From positions 248,001 to 312,000 of the forward strand of contig CAVZZZ010000001.1 in the NCBI GenBank assembly GCA_963780045.1: 64,000 bases of DNA, written 5' to 3'. How positions within the stretch are numbered: position 1 is the stretch's first letter; every line of letters begins with the position of its first letter. The DNA comes from JANXQG01 sp963780045 (GTDB taxonomy: Bacteria; Planctomycetota; Planctomycetia; Pirellulales; Thermoguttaceae). The position numbers and the translations under genes are program-made. The notes beneath the pieces are model-generated. The model ran no database searches and was not told where the DNA came from. It was given only the letters and a program-made list of their open reading frames with translations. Below are positions 17,412 through 27,876 of the stretch, in pieces.

Positions 17412-20265
17412 TCAGTTGCCAGAAAGACCTGTCTGCTGGTTAAATGATCGCGGCGTTTGATTCAAGCCGCCGTTTATGATTACTCCGTTCCGGGTTTCTG
17501 TCCACACCTGCGTGCCGTTCGGGAGTGTTTTCGCCGACCATGTGTTGCCAAACTTGTCTTCGCCGAGCGTAGTTGAATGGTCGCTTGCGACCTCTCGAAG
17601 GAGTTCTCTATTTGCCGCGCTATCTGGCAAATGACCGGGGGAGTCGCGGAAAATGTGCTGAACCTGTCCAGGGTTTCCAGGAAACGTGTTGTCCGCGGGC
17701 TTGCCGGAGTCATCGCCGCCGCTTCCGTCGCCGTCGCCCGCGCCTCCATCATCGCCCGCACCGGCCGGTTCGCCGCCTTCACCGCCTCCATTATCTCCCC
17801 CGCCGCCGGGTCCGTCAGGCCCCGGCCCGCCGTTGGGGTTGCCCCCGACGGGCTGCTGGCCGCCGCCGTCGCCGCCGCCGGAGCGGATGGTGCTTAACGC
17901 TCCCACGATTCCGAGGATTGGCGGGCCCCACTGCTGTATTTGCTGGTTCAGCCACTGTCCCCAATTCTGCGGCGGCTGCGCTGGCGGTTGCTGGCCCGGC
18001 GGCGGCTTCTGCTGCTGCCCCGGAAACTGAGGGACGCCGGGAATGTTGGGGAAGTTAGGCCCTCCGCCACCTGGGACATTTCCCGGCCCGTTCATTATCT
18101 GCGCGTGGAGGTCCTTGCCCTCAGCCAAGGTAAGGCTCAAGGAAGCGGCCATCGCAAGCGATCCGGCGTCGCCCCCTGCGCCGAGCGATTCGAGCGCAAG
18201 ATGCGCGTCCCGCGCGTTCTGCGTGTAGGACTGGCCGGCCCCGTCCATTGCGGCGTTGTAGATCTCGTCAGAAGCATTGGGATCCCCCGTCCAGAGCCAG
18301 CGCCATGGCGACCACATTTCGCCGCTGGGGTCCCACCAATTCGTCGGGTCGTTGCCGACATACTCGCTGAGGTTGGCCTGCCCGCCGCCAAATCCCAGCG
18401 GGTCGTAACTGGCGAAGACGGCGTCGACGGCGTCGTACCAGCGGAGGCCCATCTCGTCGAGGGCTGTTTGCGGGTCTTGCCAGATGCCATTGTAGTAAAA
18501 TGTCGGCGAATCGCCGGCGGCGCTGGGGTTCTGAGAGACCAACTGCCCGAACGCGCCGTAGACGAGGTGATCGACCGAAGTTGTCGTGTCGGTCGTGGAA
18601 TCGAATTGCACGACGTCCCGCACGGTGCCTTGGTTGTCGGCCAAGTACCAATTGACCGCATCGCCCAGCGTACCATAGTTGGGACTGGCCGCGCTCAGCT
18701 CGGTGGCCAAGACCTGATCGGGGCCAAGGCCGGTAAGCTCGCGCTCACTGACGTTGCCGCTGCCGTCCAAAATCAACTCGATGTTCTGGCCCCAATAGAC
18801 GAAGTTCTCGGTGCTGGTCGTCGTGGTGCTGTCTGCCGTGACCGTTGCCGTCCGCGTGACCATCTGCCCGAAGGCGTCCAGGCCGTAGGTGACGGAGTAT
18901 TCGCCGTTGGCGGTAACGGAGCGCTGCCCAGGAAGAGGTCGTCATTCATGTCGTCGCTTGATCCGGCGTAGTAGTTGACGACCCCGGCCGGGGTGCTGCC
19001 GGTTCCGCTCACTTCCACCGTCAAAGTTACCGAGTTCCCTTGCGTCGCCGTCGATGGGGTATCGACGAAAGTGGTTGCCGAATCGTTCAGCACCGTTTCG
19101 TGGAAATACGATGTGTCGTCGTTGTAGCTGTCGTCGGCGCCGTGGGCGTATACCGCAGAAATCTGCTGATCGCCGGGCAAGGAGTACCCGGACTCGACCG
19201 AATACGTGGCGATCGTTTGGAAACCCACATTTGTCGCAATCGACGCGCCACCGAACAGCGTGCCGGAATAGCCGTTGCCCGTAAAGTCAGGCACTGAGTC
19301 GCCTGAACTGGTCGTCATGTGATACCCTGCAATCAATTCCGCGGCAGCGGGGTAGCTGCTGGTAACTCCGACGCCGTTATTCCAGAGCTGGCTGATTTCC
19401 GTGCCGGTCAACGCGGTTTTCCAGACGTCAACTTCGTTTAGGTAACCATCGACCGTTAGCGGGTATCCATCCGTGGCGTCGCAGCCGACGGTCATCGTGC
19501 TGCTGGTGCCGCCGTAAGCCCCCCAGTCGCCCGGTGAGTTGTATATATACTTTAGTACACTATCGTAGTAGAATTGGATGTTCGTGGAGGAGTAGACAAC
19601 GACCGCCTGGTGCCAACTTCCGTCACTCACGGGCACACCGGTGTCGAAGTTGCCGTCGCCGGTTTGCACGTACCAGTCCGGGGACCCACATCCGAAACCT
19701 CTCCAGAAGCCTCCACTCGAGCCGTCAAAGCAGCTTACAATCTCTCCGCTGCCGGTATAACTGGTGATGTTCACCCAGGCGCTGATGGTCATATCGGGGA
19801 AGGTTGCCGGATCGAGCGCCAGCGTGGTCTTCATGCCGCCCGAATCGTCGATCTCTAGCGCGGAACTCTGGGTAAATGACGCGGCCGATCCGTTGACAGT
19901 CACGGTGCCCGTCGCGGCGGCCGGCATGGCGATATTGTAGGTGACCGCCGTCCCCTTCCCGACAGGGTTCTCGGAAGCGGTGATGGCCGGCGGCACGGTG
20001 ACCCAGATAGCATGCGCCGCTCTTCCAAGGGCTCTAGCGCGAGGACGTTCCTGCGCCGCGAGAGGGCCTGGCAGCTTTGTCGGCGGTCGGCGCCCAACAA
20101 CTCGATGCACCAAGCGAGAAAGCGACCGCCGTGGAGGCGGAGCGAGGCGAGCGCCTGCCGTGGCCACTTCGGCTTAGACGTGGCCGCGGGCGATTTCGGG
20201 CGGGCCGGTTTGTGAAACCAAGCCTCAAGCCAGGCAAGAAACTCCTTTTTGTCGCGACCGCGCAT
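17412..20265 (-). CDS. LEPR-XLL/LamG/Rhs protein with a toxin-like C-terminus, two apparent frameshifts
   Basis: The N-terminus (MRGRDKKEFLAWLEAWFHKP) leads to the LEPR-XLL signature LALEPLEERRMLSG. Then come a LamG-like lectin fold (ISAWVNITSYTGSGEIVS, DGSWHQAVVVY), a Big_3-type Ig domain (TATQGNSVTLTVEVSG), and a short Rhs core end (WYLADNQGTVRDVVQF, GLRWYDAVDAVFASYDPLG, EYVGNDPTNWWDPSG). After a Pro/Gly-rich linker the last ~85 residues (VQHIFRDSPGHLPDSAANRE, TQVWTETRNGVIINGG) look like a polymorphic-toxin domain. Frame breaks lie near 20005 (GGG where GGGG is expected) and near 18930. About 950 residues. Probably surface-exposed; the toxin activity is unassigned. Confidence 0.75.
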
Positions 20266-21379
20266 GATTGGCTGCTCCCATGAATAAGGCCCAGGATGGT
20301 TGTAATCCTCACCGCGCTATGGCACGGCGATTGTCCGCACTCGTTGCTATAAATGGATTGGGTTCGATCGATAAGGATTCTGTCAATTTGACAGAATCAA
20401 TGCCTTACACGCTGCGCCGAAAGGCTACGCGACAGAGTGCTGATTCATCACTGTCTCGCACCGGGCCTGTTTCTCTTTGCGTTGCATGTCCACATCTACG
20501 GCCGCTGTCCATCTCGCAACGGATCGTCATCAACGTGAAATTTCTTTTTGCTGGGCACGCGGCCAGACAATTTGACGTTGTGACCGCCCCAGTGCGCCCG
20601 AACGGACGAGTACTACTCATCGAGCAGAATTCAGCGTAGCGAGAGTGGGAAAAAAGAGCAAGCGTTTGTGCGCTGTGGGCGATATTTTTACGTTGTTACA
20701 AATATTAGTAGATAGCAGTAAACACAATTCCATCTTGCCTGCAGGCGTTTCCCATTTTGCCTAGCTTAATGTCAATGGATTTACTACTGTCATTCCAAAT
20801 GCTCTTCGGAATCGGAGGGACCGCGGGATCCAAACCCACATCGTGGTTGCACGTAACTCGTGACGTCGATTAGGCTTACGTCTTCCATCGAACCTGGCGT
20901 GCTGCGTTTTCGCTGCAAGCGGTTGGCTCGGATTGTGCCGCCCTGGCATCGTGTGCCACCGATATTGGCGGCTGGTCTCCTCGGGCGGGCACCCGAACGA
21001 AAAACACTGTGACTCTCAGTTTGAGCAATCACTGTCACGCCATGTTACTTTGTTTCTTGCGGATCAACTCAACCGAGGATCAACGAGTCCCAATTGGGTG
21101 ATCGGCCACTGTGGGCGATCTCGCAAATCCTTGATGAGCTCTTCATGCGACCCCAGCAGACGTCGCTCGGCCTAGCCGTCATTGGGCCGAGTTCGTCTGA
21201 CATGCTAAACACGATGATCAACGAGAAGCCGACGGAGAAGCACAGTTTTGGCGCCGGCCGGTTCCGCGATTGGCCCCAAACCGGCGCTCCGCCTTCGATT
21301 TATTCAGCGCTGGCGACGATGACGTATGAATCTGTAGGCGACGGAGTAATAGTAATTAGTGACGTCATCCTTCCCGTTC
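20266..21379. other. Intergenic stretch without a supported gene
   Basis: About 1.1 kb between the start of the Rhs gene and the next minus-strand gene. Open frames are short and protein-unlike. The only clear structure is a perfect 23-nt palindrome at 20376-20398. It presumably holds the promoter of the LEPR-XLL/Rhs gene. Confidence 0.45.
20376..20398. promoter_or_regulatory. Perfect palindrome upstream of the Rhs gene
   Basis: GATTCTGTCAA and TTGACAGAATC are exact 11-nt inverted arms around one T, 111 nt before the Rhs start. Each strand contains TTGACA, a perfect -35 hexamer. It looks like an operator or a bidirectional promoter element. Confidence 0.5.
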
Positions 21380-21898
21380 CTAGTCGAGAAAACTCCAAGT
21401 GCGCGTGCGAAAGCTGTATACTTTCAGACCGAATGGGGGAACTTGGCACCATGAGATGATCGGCGGCTCACTCCGGGACTTAAAATAGAGGAAAGTATTT
21501 GAACTAAGGCAGTACTTCGCCCTGGGGATTGAGTGCAAATAGCGCGGAACAAGTTGCTGGAGCCGATCGGGGTAGTCTCCAGTGTCACTACGGAAGCTCT
21601 CGCACGCAGCGATCACTTTCGCTGCATTATTCGCTGCAATCCAGTCCTGCAAGAGGTTGTTCATCAGCACGATGATAAGAACCGCTAGGGGAAACGAGGC
21701 TCGAACAACCGCGACCCCAACTCCGGGACGCGCGACGATTGACCGACCAACGCTCACAACGAACCATATAGGGCAAGCGATCCACGAGAACACGAAACTC
21801 CCGAAGAAAATGACGTCAATACCAATTAGCGCCAGGGCTCCATTAATAGAGTTCCCAAACGCAGAGGCGCGACGCCAACGTCGAGTGCTTTCAGCCAT
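21380..21898 (-). CDS. Membrane protein, candidate immunity to the orphan Rhs tip
   Basis: 172 residues starting MAESTRRWRRASAFG. Two or three hydrophobic segments (ALALIGIDVIFFGSFVFSW, WFVVSVGRSIV, SFPLAVLIIVLMNN) are followed by a soluble domain with ACESFRSDTGDYPDRLQQLVPRYL, a pattern seen in small pilin-like or peptidase-adjacent proteins. Its ATG overlaps the TAA of the Rhs tip (TAATG), implying translational coupling. A membrane immunity protein would suit a toxin acting at the membrane or in the periplasm. The function is inferred from linkage. Confidence 0.65.
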   Translation of the reverse strand: MAESTRRWRRASAFGNSINGALALIGIDVIFFGSFVFSWIACPIWFVVSVGRSIVARPGVGVAVVRASFPLAVLIIVLMNNLLQDWIAANNAAKVIAACESFRSDTGDYPDRLQQLVPRYLHSIPRAKYCLSSNTFLYFKSRSEPPIISWCQVPPFGLKVYSFRTRTWSFLD

Positions 21899-23079
21899 TA
21901 GTAGTTCCGCTCCACTCCATCGTTTATACCCCAATTGCCTGCTTGCCACTGGAGGAGGGATGGCGGCGAATAAGGCTTTGCGTCTTGATTCGGAAACGGG
22001 AGTCCGGTCCATTTGTAGACAATGTAACCTGTATTCTTAAGAAAAAGAAACCCTGCCGGTAAGCCGCAGCCGCCTTCCTTGTCACGCCGCATGTAGAAGT
22101 AATGCTCAAGGCTGGCAAGCAACTGGTTGTCCCAGGGTGCGACGTTCTTACCCCGAAGCAGCACGATCATCCGCATGGCGTTGTACGAATTACCACCGTT
22201 GACTTGGTTAACAAACCTCTCTGCCTCGTCGAACTGTTGCTGGGATGCCGAACTTCCCGCGGCCAACGCCATATTTAGGACAGTTGCCTCATTGTCGGAA
22301 AGTACCGGCGGGGGCGGCGGGGGCGGTGGCAAGCCCCAGGCCGTCTGACCGCTCGCGCCGATAAAGGAACGATTCTCGTGGCTCGAGTCGACGATTTCAA
22401 TTGGAGAAACCATTCCGGCGGTCCCACTGTCGCCGCCGCCAATTCCGCCGCCACCGAACTCGTACCCGCTGGGATATCCCGGACCCAACGGGCCGAACGC
22501 GCCCGCCGGGTCAAGGCTTTCAGCAACCGACGGATTGTCGTATCCCCCGCCTTCGCAGCAGTCGCAACCATAATACGGCACATAGGCGCCGCCGCTTGAG
22601 TATTGTCCGAAGCCCGGATACACCCACACCATTCCAGTCGGTATGTCATTGGGGCCGTTCGCCCACCATTGAGCGCCCGGGGGGAGGTCCCCTGAAGCGC
22701 GGTCACCCCAAGGCGAAATCGGCCCAAGCCCGCTCGGATCGACGAAATTCGTCGGGTCGTTGCCCACAAACTCGCTCAGGTTGTCCTGCCCGCCCAAGAA
22801 TCCGATCGGATCGGGCTGAATCCACGTGCCGGTGCTGGGATCGTAGCGCCGCGTGGCCGTGAGATCGAAGCCGGTGGCCGCGTCGAATCTCATGCCATCG
22901 AAGCCGAACCGCGGCATGGACCCTTCCTCGACGGTCGGCGCGCCGTAGGCGGTGTAGATCACGTGATCGACCGCCTCGGCCGTCATCGCGCCGCCGCTGA
23001 CCTCGCCCTGCACCACCTCCCGCACGCTGCCCACCGCGTCGGTCAAGTACCAGTCCACCGGGCCCGCCGCCTGCTCCAC
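21898..23079 (-). CDS. Orphan Rhs C-terminal cassette
   Basis: The 393-residue frame begins inside the conserved Rhs core (GPVDWYLTDAVGSVREVVQG) with no N-terminal repeats upstream, so it is an orphan tip rather than a full Rhs. The core end is complete: RYDPSTGTWIQPDPIGF and EFVGNDPTNFVDPSGLGP. From YGCDCCEGGG on it diverges into a Gly- and Pro-rich linker (a run of eight Pro) and a unique C-terminal domain of about 130 residues (NEATVLNMALAAGSSASQQQ, LASLEHYFYMRRD, LPAGFLFLKNTGYIVYKW). Toxin activity is not recognisable. It overlaps the downstream candidate immunity gene. Confidence 0.7.
   Translation of the reverse strand: MEQAAGPVDWYLTDAVGSVREVVQGEVSGGAMTAEAVDHVIYTAYGAPTVEEGSMPRFGFDGMRFDAATGFDLTATRRYDPSTGTWIQPDPIGFLGGQDNLSEFVGNDPTNFVDPSGLGPISPWGDRASGDLPPGAQWWANGPNDIPTGMVWVYPGFGQYSSGGAYVPYYGCDCCEGGGYDNPSVAESLDPAGAFGPLGPGYPSGYEFGGGGIGGGDSGTAGMVSPIEIVDSSHENRSFIGASGQTAWGLPPPPPPPPVLSDNEATVLNMALAAGSSASQQQFDEAERFVNQVNGGNSYNAMRMIVLLRGKNVAPWDNQLLASLEHYFYMRRDKEGGCGLPAGFLFLKNTGYIVYKWTGLPFPNQDAKPYSPPSLLQWQAGNWGINDGVERNY
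22550..23070 (-). repeat. Direct repeat of the Rhs core end, orphan copy
   Basis: About 520 nt very similar to 24818-25340 in the main Rhs gene, the same strand and order. It encodes the segment from DWYLTD to YYGCDCCEGGG. It ends just where the two tips diverge, so homologous recombination here would swap tips. Confidence 0.8.
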
Positions 23080-23244
23080 CTATTCCGCCCGACACGAGAA
23101 GCGAGCGATCATGCCGTTCTGAGCCGCGAGCGCGACGGCGGCGCGCACTCCGTTCCCGTGGCCTGCGCGAGGTCAGCAACACAGTTTGCAGTTCAGCCAT
23201 CTACCGAGTTCCAAACCATTGAATCTAACGCGCGACCCGAGCCT

Positions 23245-23526
23245 TTACCCCGGCCAGCGTCCGATCGGGCAATCCTCGTGCGGCAGCCATGCCTTCTTGT
23301 CGATGAAGCACCGGCAGAGCGCGCACTGCGAATCACGGCAGTGCTCGCATGATCGGCATTGGCCTATGCGGATCCCGTGCGACGCTGCGTCAACCATTTT
23401 GAAGCCCGACGCGGCGAACTTGGCCATCGAGGCGGTAAAGTCGACCACCGCACCGGCGAGACTGCGCGGCGATGAATCGTTGCCAACGGCGATTCCTGTC
23501 CGAGTTATCTCGTTCGAATGATGCAT
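23245..23526 (-). CDS. Small cysteine-rich (zinc ribbon-like) protein
   Basis: A 93-residue protein; the start (MHHSNEITRTGIAVGNDS) is chosen because GGAGGG precedes it. The C-terminal third has a dense Cys pattern, CRSCEHCRDSQCALCRC, then CPIGRWPG, suggesting a structural zinc-binding ribbon. This ending (C-x2-C...C-G/R-C...CPxGKW) recurs in small planctomycete and phage-related proteins. It stands between two Rhs tips. Function unknown. Confidence 0.65.
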   Translation of the reverse strand: MHHSNEITRTGIAVGNDSSPRSLAGAVVDFTASMAKFAASGFKMVDAASHGIRIGQCRSCEHCRDSQCALCRCFIDKKAWLPHEDCPIGRWPG

Positions 23527-23656
23527 ATTACGCCCTCCGCCGGACGTTGCCCGTTGCAAGCTTCTCATGCCCATCGCCCGGTGAATCCAGTATATAGCTG
23601 TTCAACAGCGTGCCAAATGCTCGGTTGCACTACGCCAACTTTTTCCTCGGCTTGTC

Positions 23657-24004
23657 CTAATTTTCCGGCCCAGACGACTTCTCGAAAACCATACAGCTCC
23701 CCCAAGTATCGAAAATGATCTCAGGCTCCGCGACACACTCCTGAGAGCACCATCCCCATGCACAACAAGCTCGAAGGCATTCCTCTTGGTTGTTCAACGC
23801 GAACCGAACTGCGACGGCGTCGCCTTCCGCATCGAAATAAACAAAGGCGTCAACGTCCATAACGGCGGGAATACCGAACACAATGAAACCGCTCGAGAAA
23901 AAGCGGCGAGACGTTTCAAGTAGACGAGCATGCCAATCGCCGTACACGAACAGTGCGACCGTAACAGAGCCGCAACTATCCCACGATAAGCGAAGCTGCG
24001 TCAT
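23657..24004 (-). CDS. Hypothetical protein, candidate immunity of the main Rhs tip
   Basis: 115 acidic residues (MTQLRLSWDSCGSVTVALFV, VDAFVYFDAEGDAVAVRFAL, IIFDTWGSCMVFEK) with six Cys and no membrane segment. It lies about 230 nt behind the main Rhs gene on the same strand, the position where an immunity gene would be expected. The gap holds no other gene. I recognise no family; the assignment is positional. Confidence 0.5.
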   Translation of the reverse strand: MTQLRLSWDSCGSVTVALFVYGDWHARLLETSRRFFSSGFIVFGIPAVMDVDAFVYFDAEGDAVAVRFALNNQEECLRACCAWGWCSQECVAEPEIIFDTWGSCMVFEKSSGPEN

Positions 24005-24235
24005 AGAAATCGCCAGCTCGAACTGGTATGAATTCCCGCGCAGTGCTATTCAGTTTTCTCGTCTGGCCAATGTTCATTTCCTCGCGAAATGCATTGTTTT
24101 CTAGCCAAAGGCGATTCGATGGCACCACGTTCAGGCGGATCTAAAGTCGGAATTTGCAGTCCGGGACAGAAGGATGAATCGCTTCGTGCTTACAGTAATT
24201 CCAAGGCCACCACCGATGATCGTTAGCTGGATTAT

Positions 24236-27200
24236 TTAACGTATTGAACCCGACGAAGCCAGTACGGCACCTGGGTCAGCCCTGCGCAATTTGGTTGAGC
24301 TCTCGATGGCCTCGTCGCCCATCGAACACGCGCTCCTCGACCGCGGCTGATGATCCTCCGGCTCGATTGAAGTTCCACCCGTGTTGGTTAGTCGCGTAAT
24401 CGCCCCAACTATAGGTGTTCTGAATATTTCCAGACTGATCGGTCGTAAAAATGAACGTGTGCGTAATTGGCCACAAATGATATGTCCCGGACGCACTAGA
24501 AATGCCAGATCGCGATTCTCGAGAAGATGCCGAACGGCAAATGGGCTGGCCGGGGGCGGTGTCCGGCCGGGGTTCGGTGCCGGCGGTGGGGGTGGCGAGA
24601 AGCTTGCCTTGAAGGTGAGCTTGCAATGCTGACGTTGCCGCTAAAGGTTAGCACGCCGGTGGTTGAATCGGACGAGGTCTCCGGCGCCTCCGATACCGCC
24701 GCCACGCGCCGCGCCAATACGCCGTCACGAAAGTAGCCGCTAGGATAGCCCGCACCGAACGGATACGCGTCCGCCGGGGTCGAGGCTTTCCTTAACCGAA
24801 GGATCGTTGAGTCCCCCGCCTTCGCAGCAGTCGCAGCCATAATACGGCACATAGGCGCCGCCGCTCGAATACAGGCCGAATCCCGGAAACACCCACACCA
24901 TTCCAATCGGTATGTCATTGGGGCCGTTCGCCCACCATTGAGCGCCCGGGGGGAGGTCCCCTGAAGCGCGGTCACCCCAAGGCGAAATCGGTCCAAGCCC
25001 GCTCGGATCGACGAAATTCGTCGGGTCATTGCCCACGAACTCGCTCAGGTTGTCCTGCCCGCCCAAGAATCCGATCGGGTCGGGCTGTATCCACGTCGCC
25101 CGTTTTCGGATCGTAGGGGCGCGTGGCGGTGAAATAAAAGCCCGTGGCCGCGTCGTAACGCAGCCCATCGAAGCCGAACCGCGGCATCGGAGCCTTCCTC
25201 GACGGTCGGCGCGCCGTAGGCGGTGTAGATCACGTGATCGACCGCCTCGGCCGTCATCGCGCCGCCGCTCACCTCGCCCGTCACCACGTCCCGCACGCTG
25301 CCCTGCAGGTCCGTCAAGTACCAGTCAACCGCCGTTCCCGCGCCCTGTGCCCCGCCCGAGCCGCCGGAAAGCGTGGGGAACTCGCTGGCAAACACCTGGT
25401 CCGCAGCCAGGCCCGTCAATTCACGCTCCGTCACCAGACCGTCGGAATTGAGCACCAGCACAAGGTTCCCGCCGTCGTAAACGTAGTTCTCGGCAACCCC
25501 TGTCTCGCTTTCGCCGGATACGATGTAGGTCGTCTCCTGGACCATCTGCCCGAAGGCGTCGTAAGACATCCTCGCCACGACGCTCGTGCCGTTGTCGAGA
25601 TTGCCCGCGCTAACGGCCGAGTGGTAATCGCTGTACGCGGCGAAGTGGTACACGCCCGTCATCTCGTTGGCGTTATTGTACGTGTAGATCGTGATGTCGG
25701 TGGCGTGGCAGTCCAAGCCTTGGTCAACCGAGTTCTCGTACCGCGCGGTGCGATTTCCGGCGGCATCATACTGGTAGTAGTACGTGCCGTCGAACAACAG
25801 GCGGTCGGTCGAACTGGTCTCGCTCGTGCTTCCCGTGCTCGTGCGGTTGCCGTTCGGGTCGTAAGCCGCGCTGAAGTCGGCGGGCGCGCTGGCGAAGTTC
25901 GACGAGTAGTCGGCGGCGGTCAACTGCCCGTCGGCATCATAAGTGTTGCTCGTCTCGGCCCAACTGGTGTCGCTTGATCCAATCGTGCCGGAAGTGTCGC
26001 TGCGGGAGTATTCGTCGCCGACGATGCCCGGCGCGTTGTAGACGTAGTGATAGCCGGCGACCGTGTTGCCCGCGCCGTCCGTGTACCGAATGTCCGTGAG
26101 TTCGGAATCGTGGTCGTAGGTGTAGGCCGCGGCGGCGACGAGCGTGGAGGAGCCAAGATCGCTGGAACTGTCCGTATTGTAGAAGTTCTGACCCGTCGTC
26201 TGCCCGTCGGTGTTGTAGGCGAAGGCGACCGTCTTCGGCGCGACCACGTTGTACGTCCCGCTGTCGCCTCCAGGAGCTCCTTGAGTAGTCTGCACGATGC
26301 TCGTCAGATCGCCAAACTGGTCGTAGGCATAGTCGTTGACGAAATCGTTCACGCCGTCGCTGAATCCGGTGAACCCGTAATTGGCGTCGTAATTGGGCGT
26401 GCCGCCGATGTTCGCCGCAAGGCTCGTCATGTCTCCATTATAGTCGTAAGCGGCGCCGAGTTGGACGGGCGTGCTTCCGCCGCTGACGCCCTCCAGGTTG
26501 GCCGATACGTCGGCAACGTTGCCGGCCAGGTCGTAATAGTAGTGGTCGTCGGCAACGGGCGTGGAGTCGCTGGCGCCGACGTAGTTCTTCGCCTCGGTCG
26601 TTAGCCCGGCCGCATTGTACGTGTAATCGACCTCGCCGGTCTGGTTGCCGAATTGGTCGAACCACTGTTCCTGCGTTTCCTCATTGACGTCGTTGAACGT
26701 GTAGCCGATGCTGCGGTAATCGGCGTCAATCGTGGTTGACGGGTTGCTGAATCCGTCATAGAACGAGTAGCTGGTGGCCGTCTGGGTATTGACCGTGCCG
26801 TCGGGGAAGTAGCCCAGCGCGGCGACGGAGCTTTGCGACGTCTGCTGACCGTCGTGGTCGTAAGTCGCGTAGGTCGAGTTGCCGTCCGTGTCGGTCAGCG
26901 AGGTCGTCTCGCCTAACTGGTCGTGCGTATAGCTGGTTACGTTTCCGTCTGCGTCCTCGGAGGTGAGCAGATTGTTCTGTTGGTCGTAGGTGGTGACGGT
27001 TGTTACAGTACCGCTGCCCGTGGGAGAGGGGGACGTTGTCGTCAGCAGATTTCCGGCTAGATCGTAAGTGTTGCTCGTGACCGCGCCGTGATCTTCGGAC
27101 GTGTTGTCGCCGTTAGCAGGATCGGGCAGCGTCTCGCTCGTCTCGTTCCCGTCGGCGTCGTAGGCGAACGTGGTCTTATTGCCCAGCGGATCGGTCTCGC

Positions 27201-27876
27201 TCTTCAGGGCCCCGTTGGGATAGTAGGTAAACGTCGCCACCGACCGGGCCTCCTGGACTTGCACCTCCGGCAGCATCGTCGTACCTTCGCCGGAGGTGAG
27301 CGTGAAGCTAGCCGTTGTGCCCGTCGCCGTGAAGACCAACATGCCTTGCCAAGGCGTCGAGGTCGTCCCGTCGGTGGAAATGTAGTCCGCCTGCGGTTGC
27401 GCCAATTCGTCAAGCGTCGCGGACTGTCCGCCGCCGCTGATCGTGGCGTCGGTCGTATTGCCCGATTCGCCGGCCCAGGAGGCCTGCAGCTCGTACTTTT
27501 CGCCGTCCGTGACGTGCAATGTCCAAGTGTAAGTCTGGTCCGTGGTCGTGACATCATACTTGGTGTACGGCACCTGAACGGTCTGTTGCACCCATTCCCC
27601 CCTGCCGTCCGCGCCGCCCCACTTCCAAATCACATTCCCGGTATAAACGGTGTACAAGCCGCTGTCCACCCAATCGTCGCTCGTGCTGGTCGAGCTTGCC
27701 GCCGCCGCGCCGCTGGGGTCCGGATAGGGACCGGTCGTCTGCACCAGCTCATTGAGCGAGTTGTACGTGTAGTCCGTCTGTGCGCCGTTTTGCAAGTCCG
27801 TGTCGCTGATCACGTTGCCGTCGGCATCGTAAGCCGGGCCAAGCAGCGTGCCGTTCGCTGGGTTGGTCTGTTGCAC
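24236..27876 (-). CDS. Rhs core protein with toxin-like tip, several frameshifts
   Basis: About 900 residues of YD/Rhs repeats (DADGNVISDTDLQNG, FAYDADGNETSETLPDP, SYDAFGQMVQETTYI) form the shell that encloses a C-terminal toxin, ending in the core signature (WYLTDLQGSVRDVVTG, PDPIGFLGGQDNLSEFVGND). Compared with the orphan copy, single extra bases lie near 25190, 25095 and 24780, which together restore the frame. A further break lies near 24610. The last part (ITHTFIFTTDQSGNIQ, TYSWGDYATNQHGWNFN) is a plausible toxin tail of unknown activity. The first ATG is internal to the repeat region: the N-terminal part is missing here and may correspond to the gene at 28386-32690. Confidence 0.75.
24818..25340 (-). 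repeat. Direct repeat of the Rhs core end, main-gene copy
   Basis: Partner of 22550-23070. The segment around GGTATGTCATTGGGG through CCGATCGG is nearly base-for-base identical, whereas the flanks differ completely. Confidence 0.8.
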
